Shown: positions 22,001-29,620 of the stretch, one piece after another
Layout of the letters: each line of letters starts with the position of its first letter
How positions within the stretch are numbered: position 1 is the stretch's first letter
Assembly: GCA_963556255.1 (NCBI GenBank)
Contig: OY744609.1
Coordinates: 4,113,910 to 4,177,909, forward strand
Length of the DNA: 64,000 nucleotides
Direction of reading: 5' to 3'
Origin: Allolobophora icterica
Taxonomy: Eukaryota > Annelida > Clitellata > Crassiclitellata > Lumbricidae
Program-made: the position numbers and the translations under genes
Notes under the pieces: generated by a model
What the model saw: the letters and a program-made list of their open reading frames with translations, nothing else
The model's database searches: none
What the model was told of the DNA's origin: nothing

Positions 22001-24617
22001 CAGTCAAAGCGGGGAGCACGATCTGGTGATTCACGAACCTATGGACAGCTCAAAAACAGGGCCTGCGTCACCACACGATTACCATGACAAGAAAATCGCA
22101 GGACTGTACATGCGGTCAATCAGTGATCCTTCTGATTTTGAAAAACGAACTTCTTCAAGGGAAGCCATCTCAAAGCCCATGACGACTTCGGCAGAACCTT
22201 ACTCTTTGGAAAGCTTCGACTCGGACGACCACATCGGAGACGAGGAATCGTGGAGCACAGGGTTTCATGTCGTGGGTCTTCCCTTGTTTCCAGAAACTGA
22301 CAGTTTTGTTGAGCAGATACGAAAGCTTCACGCGGCTTCGGCCTTAAATTACGATGATTTGATTTTGGAGTCTGATCTGATTGGCGACGCACTCGACGCT
22401 GACTCTGCAGCTGTTACAGAACGTCGTCGCTCGACAGAAGTCGCAAACACGATTCCAAGTCATGACTCCTCCCTGGAACTTTCCGATAATTCATGCTTCT
22501 TGCAGGAGTTGGATGGCATTGGGAGTGATCTGGGAGATATTTTGCCGGAATTTGGTTCTTGTGAGGGTGCGACAGCTTTTCAGGTTGTGGCAACGTCAAT
22601 TGCGGCCAAAACAGAAAAAGGATCTGCGGTTGGCGAACGCGATGGTGTACAGGATGAAGATCAACAGCGTTCCTGGGTTTGTGTTGCCATGACTGGAATA
22701 CCAAACCTGGAAAAGAACAGCAGCAGTGCTGTGCCAAGCACCACTGCTCTGGAGAATAATCCGATCGAACCGCCAACACATTCTGAGCTTCCATTTTCCA
22801 GTCACATGGTAAGAGACAATGTATCGAACAAGCGCGATGTCGAAGTGGAAGACACGATGTCATGGAAAACGTCACTTTCTCTGGCGAGTTGCCTGCGACA
22901 GCTTTGCGCCGATGGCTACATCGCTGATCGTAGCAACTCGTGCAGCCCTGTTCTCACCGACAGAAGCACATTATCTCAGACGCTCCAACACGAAACTCCA
23001 TGCGACGATCTGATCAATTCCAGTGGCAAGTCAGAATCAGACTCAGGAGTTTGCAATGCTCCGACTGAAATTGTTTCTCATGACTGTATATCCGTAGCGG
23101 AACCTCAGCCATTCAGGTCCAACAGCGTTGCGAGTGAATATGGAGTTCTGCTGAGTGATGTTGACGCACAAGATGGAAGCACTGGTAAGGAAGCAACATC
23201 GGAAAAACCAGGCTTACCACACGAAGCTGATTGGCTGGCCTGCGGACGTCGAATCCTGTGCGCCTCGGAATCGGATGTTTGCAGTTCATCCGCGGAGGTT
23301 GCTCGTTACAGCAGCCCCGTTAGACGGAAGAGCGTTCGCGAGCTCAAGAATCGATTCGAGTCAACGGCCGACGAAGGTGCTCCGGTTAAGACGGCTGTGA
23401 AAAAGCGGCCACCAGTTGCGAAGAAACCGTCTATTGTCAGATCGGCAGCTATGTCCAAAAGTCTTCCAAAATGTGATTCCTTGGCGTTGGCGCATGATAC
23501 TGGTTCCGACAAGGGAACAGCGTCGGGTCCAGAGAGCGCCCCTGACTTTGTTTCCTGGTCCCAGGGCTGCGATGGGGCGTTAACGAACCAGTCTGTCGAC
23601 ACTGGTTTGTTGATGGAGGGCTATTCGTCGTACCCTGGTGAAGCAGCGATGAGAAGGTCCTACGAAGCAAGTCGTCCTTCATCCGCTGGATCGACGGCAT
23701 CCTGCGAGAGTTACTCAAGCGAGACACAAGCCCTTGGCGGTCGCACATCATCAGCGACCTACAGAAAACCGAGATGCCATTCGTTGCATGCTACCAGCGT
23801 GTCAGAGGTCTTGGGCCTGTCTCTTACCACCAGCAACAACGGCAGTGGTGGCAGAGAGTTGCCTCGTGCAGGGTACTTAAGCGAGTCCTCATCTCGTCCG
23901 GACACTGCTTCATCCCATCTAGAGAGCAGTGAGAAATCCTCAGATGCGCCAGTTGTTCAGCAGTTTGACATGAAAGGGGGCGAACGGTGCTTTGCGGCAG
24001 TTGCCTACTGCGACCCTAAATCATTGGCTTCAGGCGCCGACTTTCACCCCAAGGAAACGGATTCAAACCCAAGCAGTTCGGGCAGCGAGGATAAAATCAA
24101 AAGTGCGCCGGGGTCCGGAGATGTTGCTACTTCCAGGAAAGCTCCAATCCCTGCTCGCAGAAATCCGCGCCGGACGGAACGACGCTCCGGTTCTGAGTGC
24201 CTCGCCTCCGGTTCCATTCCTGGCACAACGGATCACAGCTCCGGCGTCGACGAGAAGAACTTTTCCAGCTGTGATTTGCTGGGCACGGAGCCATCCCAAG
24301 GAGATGCTTCGAACTCTGGTACTCGTGGAGAACCTGCAGCTCCGTCGAGACCCACAAGGCCGCCCCGAGCGTCGCCGGACCCCGCACCAAGGGAGCCATC
24401 GGTCGGTCGTGTGCGTGGACTGTCGGCGATGTTCGAGCAGCAGTCGCTCGAAAGGGCAGATGGCACTTCTGGGCGACGAGAGCAGCCACAGCGCGCTCAC
24501 CATGCGGCGGCGCAGGATTTCTTGGGGCGAAACTCGCAGGGATGGAGGGCGAGGAACAGCTCGACAGGAGACGGGGAGCTGGTGGCGAATCCGGCACTCA
24601 GGTTAGATCAACCTTGA
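3641..24617 (+). CDS. PX-SH3-RhoGAP protein, ARHGAP32/ARHGAP33 family (17 exons, complete or nearly so)
   Basis: I place exons at 3641-3742, 6795-7130, 8176-8268, 9063-9185, 9437-9514, 10184-10268, 10706-10855, 13098-13200, 13695-13839, 14547-14623, 15579-15686, 15964-16091, 16657-16837, 17626-17756, 18363-18548, 19624-19761 and 20587-24617. All introns are GT-AG, phases match at every junction, and the sum is 6195 nt (2064 codons plus stop). Domain order is PX, SH3, RhoGAP, then a long disordered tail, which is the layout of ARHGAP32/33 (p250GAP, TCGAP/SNX26). Family members stimulate GTP hydrolysis by Rho-class GTPases near membranes, with PX binding phosphoinositides and SH3 and tail recruiting partners. 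The start Met at 3641 is the first in-frame ATG after a stop at 3572-3574; an upstream exon cannot be excluded. The last exon could instead end at a donor-like site at 24602, but the reading frame simply stops at 24617. Assignment to 32 versus 33 is not possible; an invertebrate pre-duplication gene is likely. Confidence 0.93.
4753..5045 (-). pseudogene. LINE reverse-transcriptase palm fragment with YADG
   Basis: The - strand reads KINSGIVQGSGTGPINFI and then IQKYADGSYLMIPTSNSHT followed by LDHITNWA, the RT segment of a non-LTR retrotransposon common in invertebrates. The catalytic YADD is YADG here. The frame breaks just afterwards: CNLKLNTNKT continues in another frame. It is dead, and a CATA microsatellite abuts its 5' side. 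Confidence 0.72.
5080..5330 (+). repeat. (CATA)n microsatellite
   Basis: About 60 CATA units with CACA interruptions, abutting the LINE fragment at 4753-5045. Confidence 0.97.
5465..5690 (+). repeat. AT-rich minisatellite (CATGCATATATA)
   Basis: Units of TTCCATGCATATATATATAT alternate with TTCTCATGCATATATATAT. Confidence 0.9.
6578..6760 (+). repeat. ACAACGTTACAGTT minisatellite before RhoGAP exon 2
   Basis: Imperfect 12-bp repeats ending about 35 bp before the PX exon acceptor. Confidence 0.85.
6795..9185 (+). CDS. PX domain exons (2-4)
   Basis: Exons 6795-7130, 8176-8268 and 9063-9185 are all phase 0. They encode a Ser/Gln-rich linker and then a phox-homology domain, at about residues 88-190 of the spliced protein. 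Recognisable blocks are RFYIRV, WVVRQSYEGFCNFDRQLHRC, a basic-plus-LLPE segment, and the second half KLLSIYLKRFSTIA...INCGPILTWME, which matches the ARHGAP32/33 PX consensus. The domain is expected to bind membrane phosphoinositides. Exon 4 already starts the SH3 domain with the KRYVA...DELTLE strand. Confidence 0.9.
7140..7530 (+). repeat. TAATGTGTAAGTTG minisatellite after RhoGAP exon 2
   Basis: Starts about 10 bp after the exon 2 donor (GTGTGAATAATTG) with degenerate 13-14 bp units, then GATGAT at 7490-7530. Every unit contains a GTAAGT, a perfect donor hexamer. Confidence 0.88.
7836..8140 (+). repeat. 27/28-bp minisatellite before RhoGAP exon 3
   Basis: About eleven copies of TTACTGTTTACGTAATTAAA plus TGCTGAA, ending about 35 bp before the exon 3 acceptor. 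The - strand reads an open 9-residue repeat (FNYVNSNLA), a by-product of the period. Confidence 0.8.
8352..8635 (-). repeat. SINE-B, copy 2, in RhoGAP intron 3
   Basis: Reverse copy with TTCTTAGCCTCAGCATACGAGG, CAGTGTACTCATTTTA and a decayed tRNA-like head near 8560-8630. Confidence 0.62.
8690..9005 (+). repeat. (CTCATTCA)n-like microsatellite
   Basis: Degenerate ACTCATTCACTCACTCGC tracts ending about 55 bp before exon 4. Confidence 0.92.
9063..10268 (+). CDS. SH3 domain exons (4-6)
   Basis: The SH3 fold is split over exons 9063-9185, 9437-9514 and 10184-10268. The RT-loop side gives DELTLEVGDIVSIID, the conserved tryptophan pair is in SSWWQGK, and the C-terminal strand gives VGFFPSECIQVI. 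The ALYDY motif is replaced by KRYVA, as in the vertebrate family. The domain should dock proline-rich partners. Exon 6 is only 85 nt and ends in phase 1. It is followed directly by a tandem repeat of donor-like CCAGGTAA units (see Part 2). Confidence 0.9.
9535..9880 (+). repeat. (CTGT)n/(CTCT)n pyrimidine microsatellite
   Basis: Starts about 20 bp after the exon 5 donor. No coding potential despite long open frames. Confidence 0.95.
9957..10118 (+). repeat. SINE-B 5' half, upstream of exon 6
   Basis: Contains GGCTCAAATCCCTGCC, TTTCTGCTCCACC, GAGTCTACTGACC and GAGGGAGAGGACTGG, where similarity stops. The matching 3' half lies across exon 6 at 10575-10683. Confidence 0.65.
10262..10570 (+). 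repeat. Donor-like tandem repeat after exon 6
   Basis: Irregular copies of AACCAGGTAATTGTAATCAA and GTGAGGTAGCTATAAATCAG directly follow the exon 6 donor CCAG/GTGAAA. Each unit carries an AG/GTAA donor-like core. Confidence 0.8.
10575..10683 (+). repeat. SINE-B 3' half, downstream of exon 6
   Basis: Starts at the position where the upstream half stops (GAGAACTGGCCACCTGCC) and runs through CATACCCATGGCTGCC to the TTAAGGGACTGCTTCTTCT tail. Confidence 0.65.
10706..16091 (+). CDS. RhoGAP domain exons (7-12)
   Basis: Exons 10706-10855, 13098-13200, 13695-13839, 14547-14623, 15579-15686 and 15964-16091 encode a complete RhoGAP domain at about residues 300-505. Diagnostic motifs are VFGCDLGEHL at its entry, the arginine-finger loop GIYRLSG (Arg345), SLLKMYFRELPNPLF, TASYLMGHL, and the NLAIVWAPNLFR block with its conserved Asn. 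All catalytic-loop residues are present, so GTPase-activating activity is expected. The exon-7 start (KLISFLRSFF...RPT) is the typical ARHGAP32/33 SH3-to-GAP linker. Confidence 0.93.
10860..11160 (+). repeat. TCTAATCTATCTTATCTG minisatellite after RhoGAP exon 7
   Basis: Begins within 5 bp of the exon 7 donor (G/GTCAGTCTAATATAATG) and continues for 300 bp. Confidence 0.88.
11514..12650 (+). repeat. Interspersed element with palindrome array, in RhoGAP intron 7
   Basis: It begins near TAGCTGGATTACCCGGCGTT and ends near CTTTATTTATATAGAT, splitting a repeat whose two sides (GTAAGTATATTCTTTA and TTAACCAATTGCTAATCACAC) are adjacent at 48710-48770. Inside are (CAC)n, (CAA)n, about three 150-bp GC-rich units with the palindrome GACTGCTTCGCAGTC, a duplicated GACGTTGGG.AATACCGGCGCC block, and (CA)n. 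ACCCGGCGTTGCCCGGG starts are widespread in animal repeats, but I cannot assign a class. Confidence 0.5.
12945..13045 (+). repeat. (CA)n microsatellite
   Basis: Dinucleotide tract; others lie at 4125-4215, 12590-12620 and 12715-12770. Confidence 0.95.
13375..13640 (+). repeat. TCAGGTCTTTTTG minisatellite and (GGGA)n/(GGAT)n
   Basis: Two adjoining simple-repeat tracts just upstream of RhoGAP exon 9. Confidence 0.9.
14080..14213 (-). repeat. SINE-A (tRNA-derived), in RhoGAP intron 9
   Basis: Reverse copy: GTTTGAACCCGTACTC (box B complement) and GCGCTCTAACCAATCGGCTACC (box A complement), with CTTGCTCAAGGTCCCTACACAG. Related copies are at 44575, 41140, 63740 and the split one at 26895/27207. Confidence 0.7.
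14815..15082 (+). repeat. SINE-B, in RhoGAP intron 10
   Basis: Full-length-like copy with a tRNA-like head (GTTCAAATTGCC), GAGTACACTGACTGTACACTG and a CTTAGTGACTCTTTTTCTTC tail. Confidence 0.7.
15225..15545 (+). repeat. (AAAT)n-rich microsatellite
   Basis: Degenerate AAATAAATAGTAAATA ending about 35 bp before exon 11. Confidence 0.92.
16270..16544 (+). repeat. SINE-B, in RhoGAP intron 12
   Basis: Well-preserved copy with box-A-like TAGTGCAGTGGTCAGCG, box-B-like GGGTTCAAATCCC and a pyrimidine-rich TCTTCTTCTTCTT end. Confidence 0.75.
16657..19761 (+). CDS. RhoGAP gene linker exons (13-16)
   Basis: Exons 16657-16837, 17626-17756, 18363-18548 and 19624-19761 encode the region after the GAP domain. 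The first carries RPKSLMPLPSKLLSLEEAQ and KYIDVGGGP, conserved in the vertebrate proteins. The next has a basic stretch SKKPRKERKASLSNLKAIF. The later two are Ser/Arg-rich with RHRLRMAKSVDTLF. They look disordered with likely phosphorylation sites. The donor of exon 13 is the first unit of a 27-bp in-frame repeat, so the end of this exon may vary. Confidence 0.82.
16835..17040 (+). repeat. 27-bp in-frame tandem repeat across the exon 13 donor
   Basis: Seven to eight copies of GGGGTATGATAGCGTTGATC plus TGCCAAT. The first copy contains the splice donor used (GGG/GTATGA). The frame reads GYDSVDLPM repeats until TAA near 16974. Confidence 0.85.
17085..17215 (+). repeat. Interspersed repeat family E, in RhoGAP intron 13
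   Basis: AATGCACAAGGCATCAACCG and AAGCTGTAATCAGGTCAA recur at 19395-19530 (+), 27275-27400 (+), 19220-19320 (-) and 51640-51745 (-). All start with an ATTGTAATTAGTAA-like end. It is a short non-coding family of about 120 bp. Confidence 0.6.
18085..18295 (+). repeat. 39-bp minisatellite in RhoGAP intron 14
   Basis: About five copies of CACAAGCAACCGCTTGCTAC plus ATTTGGTTTCTGCAGTTGC; all three forward frames stay open for tens of codons because 39 is divisible by three. Confidence 0.8.
19220..19530. repeat. Two family E copies in opposite orientation, in RhoGAP intron 15
   Basis: A - strand copy at 19220-19320 (CCTGATTACGGATTGGTTTT) and a + strand copy at 19395-19530 (GATGCACAAGGCATCAGCTG) could pair in the pre-mRNA. 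Further decayed pieces are at 19850-19915 and 20160-20225. Confidence 0.6.
20330..20430 (+). repeat. LINE-like fragment in RhoGAP intron 16
   Basis: Shares TTTCAAACATCTGGATATC and the following CTCTTCACCTG with the LINE remnant at 56790-56840. It is too short to classify alone. Confidence 0.4.
20587..24617 (+). CDS. RhoGAP gene terminal exon, 1343-residue disordered tail
   Basis: A single 4031-nt exon continues the frame from exon 16 (A+GT gives Ser) to a TGA at 24615-24617. It is rich in Ser, Glu, Asp and Pro with no recognisable folded domain. Short linear motifs include PVPPPRSYSPRYSSSPS near the start, a basic KSVRELKNRFES, KKRPPVAKKPS, RKAPIPARRNPRRTERRSG and SRPTRPPRASPDPAP near the end, all plausible SH3 ligands or kinase sites. 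A single huge last exon for the tail also occurs in vertebrate ARHGAP32. Sequence similarity to vertebrate tails is not visible beyond composition. Confidence 0.85.
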
Positions 24618-24859
24618 GGTGCCATTTTGTAGGCTGAACTGGTGGATCAGGTACTGTTTTGGTTGCTTCTCTTGAGCTAGATCAAAAACAATTACAGTGT
24701 TTCAATGCACTTTCTGTCATCTGCTTTGCTTGAGACGTGCTCTGGAACTTTATAATTCCCTGGATATCCAAACTCTTCTCTCCTCCCCCATTTAACTTTT
24801 CTTTTGGTGAACCTGTGTATTATGTGTAATAATTTAAATAACAATGATAATGATAATAG

Positions 24860-25050
24860 GAAGAAGAGTACGATTTATTTAGTTAGCATCAAGACGAAAA
24901 AGATAGGTGCTGTACATGAAAAATCAATGACAGTTATATGACAGTTGTAAAAGATAGTCTGAAACTGCGATTGTTGTCTCCAGAGATGGCGCATTCTTCA
25001 CATGATCGGGTTGACTGTTCCATGCAGCGAGTCCAGCAACAGAGAACAGT
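24860..25050 (-). pseudogene. CR1/L2-like LINE 3' end, second copy
   Basis: A decayed relative of the 51180-51465 copy in the same orientation. It contains the antisense of FGDCS, VAGLAAWNSQPDHVKNAPSL and a 3' UTR with ATGTACAGCACCTATC. It is joined on its right to part of a SINE-B copy. Confidence 0.65.
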
Positions 25051-25161
25051 CGCCAAACCACCCGCTCTCATATGCCGAGGCTAAGAAAATAAAGTTGCTA
25101 CCACCTCACACCGACAGCTGCCTCACAGCTAGCTTTAAAGATTGCTCTTCTCTTCTTCTTA
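25050..25161 (+). repeat. SINE-B 3' part
   Basis: ATATGCCGAGGCTAAGAAAAT through the GACTGCTCTTC-like end (ATTGCTCTTCTCTTCTTCTT). It is joined on the left to an antisense LINE 3' end. Confidence 0.6.
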
Positions 25162-25309
25162 TAACCAATGCCGCCTACAGAAGGTTCTTATACGGTGCTG
25201 TGAAATTATTGTTAGAAATGCCCTCTGGAAACCTGGTAAAGAAATGTTGTCCTGATTTCGATCCCTCTATTCTGTAAGCACTTGAAAGCATTTTGTTCGA
25301 TCCTGGTTT

Positions 25310-25690
25310 TCCGTCATTATGTCGACATTATGGAGAAAGATGTTGAGAATATCATGGACAGAGAAAAGGACGAATGAATCAATACGAGTGGAGATTGGTG
25401 TCGAGAATGAAGAGTCATTAAAACAAAAAGCGACAAGATTGAAGTTAGGATTCTTTGGTCATGTTATGCGATCTGATGGGCTAGAAAAGGAAATGATGTT
25501 GGCTTGTGGTGAGGGAAAAAAAAGACGGGGTCGACCAAGGAAGAAATGGATGGATGAGATTCACGATGTAACTGGCATGAATTTGGAAGAACTAAGAGAC
25601 CTGACTTCGAACAGGAAGCAATGGAAAATGTGTGTCATGACGATCGCTAGAGCTCCAGGAGTTGACAGCACAAGGTGAACAAGGTGATGT
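25310..25690 (+). pseudogene. LINE (RTE/BovB-like) ORF2 C-terminus, 5'-truncated
   Basis: The frame 25319-25678 reads LRISWTEKRTNESI, LGFFGHVMRSDGLEKEMM, GKKRRGRPRKKWMDEI and SNRKQWKMCV. This is the conserved C-terminal region of RTE-like LINE proteins. It is followed by a tail GAGGTGCTATACAAATCTCT found elsewhere in the window, as expected of a 5'-truncated insertion. Confidence 0.75.
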
Positions 25691-26261
25691 CGACAGCACC
25701 TCTGATGAGTCTCGCTTGAAGAGGTGCTATACAAATCTCTATACAAATCTCTGATTACACACAATTACAATTATTCATGCTTCCCCTTAAATGACTGTAA
25801 TATCGACTTTATTTGGCGTTCAGTAAACATCAACGTCATTTGTCAATATCTCGATAAATATTTTAATAAATAGCAGTAAGTCATAATGTGTTTCCTTAGT
25901 TGCAAAAAATAACTTGTCAATAAGATTCATTTTGTTGCTGTTTGATTTAAATGGAGTGTTTTTCTTACATGTATTCGTGCAGGAACTTGACAATCAAGTT
26001 GTAGCCGGATGGCTTCGAGATGGCTTCGCGATTCCTGTCATGACGTGGCGTGCATTCGATTCTATTTTGATACTCAACGAACAGCGATCGTTAAACTTCG
26101 ACATTGTTCGGACGCTGAGATTAACTTTATGCGAGACTCTGTTGCTGTTATATAAAGCTGTTGATGGTGTACAGTGGAGACCCGTTAATGTGCACTGTCC
26201 TTTGTTTAAAGTGGTTGTACAGTGGGGACCCGTTAACAGGTGCTAATGTGCGTTTGTGTGT

Positions 26262-26470
26262 GTATATGTGTGCATGTGTGTGCATACATGTTTGTGTACA
26301 TGTGTGTGTGTGTGTGTATGTATGTATATTTGTGTGTGTCTGTGTACATATGGGTGTGGGCATAAATGTGTGCATGCGCGCATATGTGTGTGTTTGTTTG
26401 TGTGCATGCATATGTGTGTGTGTGCATGTATAGGTGTGTATGTGTGTGTGTGTGAGTGTGCAAAAAGTCT
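26262..26470 (+). repeat. (GT)n-rich degenerate microsatellite
   Basis: TGTGTGCATGTGTGTGCATA-type sequence between the RhoGAP gene and the transposon cluster. Confidence 0.92.
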
Positions 26471-26917
26471 GTGTTAAATAGTGCTGAATAGATATTTGGT
26501 TACATTGATTTATATAGAACCTGATGTTACATTACATTTCAGTCAGTTCTCTTCTGGTTCATGCAATAAGTTTCCTTTCTCCGCATCGATTCCTAGTTTC
26601 TGCAGTTTTTCTTTATTTATTTAAATAAAGAACGTGTACTGATTTGAATAATTGAAAAGCGTCTTTGCATTAGTCGCCTTCATATAAGTTTTGGTTGCGT
26701 CCAATTAGAGTAAAACATCTGGCTTATTTGTCGATTCTTTGTCTATTCGCTGCAATTATTCGTAATTTTCAGTTTCTTCTTTTCTAGTCTAATAAGACCT
26801 GATCAAAGACTTGTCTAATGCCAGGACCGAACACTGAAACATTTGTCAAATTCCAAGAAGAGCCATGTATTTGTATGTTTATGCCTGTGTATATTATAGT
26901 TGTGGGACACGGTAGAG

Positions 26918-27206
26918 CAGTGTTTCCCAATCTTTTTTGGCTACGGAACCCTTTTGACTTGAAAATCAACCTAAACACAACATATTCTGCTCCAGTATTT
27001 TTAAACAGTGATCGAGTTATGTTCAGTTTTAATCGATAAAAATTAGATTAAAAATTGTTTTAAATGAAATTTCGCTACGGAACCCTTGTCTATACCTCGT
27101 AGTCTGATTTATATTGCAACAACACATTAAAGCAACACTTATCCAATTGCTTCACGGAACCCTTGTCTTAACTAGGGTTCCGCGGAACCAACTTTGGGAA
27201 ACACTG
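26918..27206. mobile_element. hAT-like MITE nested in a tRNA-derived SINE
   Basis: The 289-bp element starts CAGTGTTTCCCAA and ends TTGGGAAACACTG, and is flanked by a perfect 8-bp duplication CGGTAGAG (26910-26917 and 27207-27214). Removing the element and one duplication restores GACACGGTAGAGGATTGG, the head of the SINE family also seen at 44575-44752. Internal GGAACCCTTGTCT motifs repeat several times. Confidence 0.88.
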
Positions 27207-27275
27207 CGGTAGAGGATTGGTTAGAGTGCTCGCCGTGTAACGCAGAGTACGGGTTCAAGCCTCCTATCCAGAATT
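27207..27275 (+). repeat. SINE-A head, right part (split by the hAT-like MITE)
   Basis: GGTTAGAGTGCTCGCC and GTACGGGTTCAAGCC are box A and box B; the missing left part (GACACGGTAGAG) precedes the MITE at 26906-26917. Confidence 0.65.
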
Positions 27276-27399
27276 GGCTGTTGTGTAACTTCTATAGTGC
27301 TGGAGTCTAATGCACAAGGCACATCCAATGGCATGCCAAAACCAAGCCATGAACTGGTCAATATGGAAGATCAGTCTGCCAACTGAGGCAGTAATGGCT

Positions 27400-28240
27400 T
27401 AGTGTGTATTGCAATAATTTGGAACATTTACAGTAATTTCTTCTAAATATCCTTTATTTGAACCGCGAGCAATTATCGATCGAGACTAGTAAGTTATTGT
27501 TTCTTGTTTTTGTAAAGTTTACTTTTTTGCTATCCATTTTTTTCTTGTCTGTATAAAAGTTTCCTTTTTTGCTATCTGGATATTTTCTTTCCATTCGAAA
27601 TCGGATTTACAGGATTTCGGTTGACGCATAACAGTATATGTTCGCTTAATTTCTTTCAGATATATTTTTGGTATCGTAATCTGTGGAAAGTGATGTATCC
27701 TGTTAAAGTATGTTATCTGTGATGCATTCGTAGAGTGAATGTAGATGGCAAATTTTCTGCTTGTAGCTGAACGCGATATTTGCGGATTTTATGCTGCTTT
27801 AACCAGGGTTCTGTGCATACTGAACTGCAATGTAGCGGGACTTCACTGTACGTACACCGTTTTCGTTCATGAATTCTTTGCCAGATGTGATTATTCTAAT
27901 TTCTCACCTGATCAGTATTCATGTCAATGCCTTTGTTCCTTATGCTGATGAATTGTATCGAAGTGTCTGGTTCGTTTCTTTGCTGTTGATACAAGCGTTC
28001 GTTATTGTAATCGTAGTCTGATTTATATTGTAACAACACGGGAACCAGCTTATTCACAGATGAACAACACGGGAACCAGCTTATCCACAGATGAACAACA
28101 CGGGAACCAGCTTATTCACAGATGTTCAGTGAAACCAAGTAGATAGTCTCTTAGGGTCAAAATCGGTTCCAGGTCAAGATCCAAAGGGTCGGGCAAGTTA
28201 TCTTTGTGTGGCTGTGCCTGCTAGCATGCCCACATGGGAC
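27400..28240. other. Intergenic stretch without recognised gene
   Basis: AT-rich single-copy-looking sequence plus the 31-bp repeat at 28035. Short open frames show no family resemblance. Confidence 0.5.
28035..28135 (+). repeat. Three-copy 31-bp tandem repeat
   Basis: AACACGGGAACCAGCTTATT plus CACAGATGAAC repeats; AGGGAACCAGCTTATTCACG also occurs once at 1670. Confidence 0.85.
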
Positions 28241-28247
28241 CCATAAG

Positions 28248-28383
28248 CAGGGGCGTCTACACCATAGAAACCTTGTAGCAAATGCTCCATCCAAGAAATA
28301 GGGGGAAGATCTGTCATTGTGTGTGCCACCATTTTAGGGGGTTGGGGAAGTTGCTCCAATGACTTAGGGGGATAGACGCCCTG
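28248..28383. mobile_element. hAT-like MITE, copy 2
   Basis: This 136-bp copy matches the one at 20-191 over most of its length, with one base missing from the right terminus. Flanks CCCATAAG and CCCATATG differ at one position, supporting an 8-bp target duplication at a non-repetitive site. Confidence 0.72.
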
Positions 28384-28509
28384 CCCATATGACTCATATT
28401 TCCATAATGGACCGTATTACAACCCATATGGGTACCATTTAATGCCCATTGAAATGTTGGCAGGGTATCAGTCAGTCATTGTATATTTTTATTTTGGGGC
28501 ACTAGAGTC

Positions 28510-29125
28510 GGTGCCGTAGCGAATCGCCGAATCCCGAATCGCCGAAATGGTATTGCCGCCGAATCGCCGAAACTATTTTGTGAAGAATGGCCGTATCGCC
28601 GAAAATTCTCTTCGTAGCGAATCGCCGAATCCCGAATCGCCGAAATCGTATTGCCGCCGATTCGCCGAAACTATTTTGTGAAGAATTGCCGTATCGCCGA
28701 AAATGCTCTTCGTAGCGAATCGCCGAATCGCCGAAATCGTATTGCCGCCGATTCGCCGAAACTATAATAATAATAATTAAGACCCTGAGGGAACGAAGTA
28801 CCTCAGGGCAAAAAAAAAAAAAATAATAATAATAATAATAATAATAATATTTATTAATTCAAACTGACAAGTACGCAGCAAGATTACATCATATATATAC
28901 TACATATATATATATATATATATATATAGTATATACTGACCTATACATATATATGTAGTATACGTCACTCACCAACAAAGAATTAGAATTTACTTTAACA
29001 AGATTTATTGTGATTATACGCAACGCAACCGCAGCCATTGACACGGTTCCCATGACGTCTATTAAGAGATCAGTGTGTATCTATAACCTAGGGCATTGTA
29101 TGTATATGTACAGCCAGTGTATATC

Positions 29126-29191
<66 letters not shown>

Positions 29192-29535
29192 CGGGTCAGT
29201 GTAGGCATGGACGCAACATCTTTACTTTCCGCCCGCCAGATTCTGTGCACTAGCTTTCGGGATATCGAACTCTGATCACTTTCGGCGATTCTGGATTCGG
29301 CGATTCGAGTCGGCAGTGGTTTTCGGCAAATCGCCCGCTTGGTAGAAAACTGCTTTCGGCGATTCGGCCGATTTTGCAGTTTAAGGGCTTTCGGCGATTC
29401 GGGATTCGGCGATTCGAGTCGGCATTGGTTTTCGGCAAATCGCCCGCTCGGTAGAAAACTGCTTTCGGCGATACGGCGGATTTTGCAGTTTAAGGGCCTT
29501 CGGCGATTCGGGATTCGGCGATTCGGGTAGACGCC
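28510..29535. mobile_element. Mutator-like non-autonomous element with iterated GAATCGCCG termini
   Basis: A perfect 8-bp duplication CTAGAGTC (28502-28509 and 29536-29543) bounds a 1026-bp element. Both ends are built from copies of GAATCGCCGAA in opposite orientation, the first starting exactly 10 bp inside each end. The middle is filled with poly(A), (AAT)n, (TA)n and (ATT)n tracts. Class assignment (MULE) rests on duplication length and terminal structure only; no transposase remains. Confidence 0.68.
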
Positions 29536-29544
29536 CTAGAGTCT

Positions 29545-29620
29545 AGTGGTTATAGTGTGCTGGACTGTCAGTCGTAAGGTCGGAGGTTAAAATTCACGCC
29601 ATTAGGCAGGTCAAGGAACC
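29545..29620 (+). repeat. tRNA-like SINE head (probably SINE-B, truncated)
   Basis: AGTCTAGTGGTTATAGTGTG and GGTCGGAGGTTAAAATTC resemble box A and box B; the body is absent. It directly adjoins the right duplication of the Mutator-like element at 28510-29535. Confidence 0.5.

Noticed and set aside
24127..24606. Several long frames antisense or shifted within the RhoGAP tail exon
   Set aside because: Shadow frames of a GC-rich coding exon; no domains and no supporting splice sites.
25983..26060. Possible extra last exon of the RhoGAP gene
   Set aside because: A donor-like site at 24602 could join an acceptor at 25982, but the joined frame stops within eight codons, and the unspliced stop at 24617 is simpler.
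28510..29535. CRISPR-like repeat array from the regular GAATCGCCG units
   Set aside because: Units are inverted at the two ends without unique spacers of constant length, and the DNA is clearly animal.
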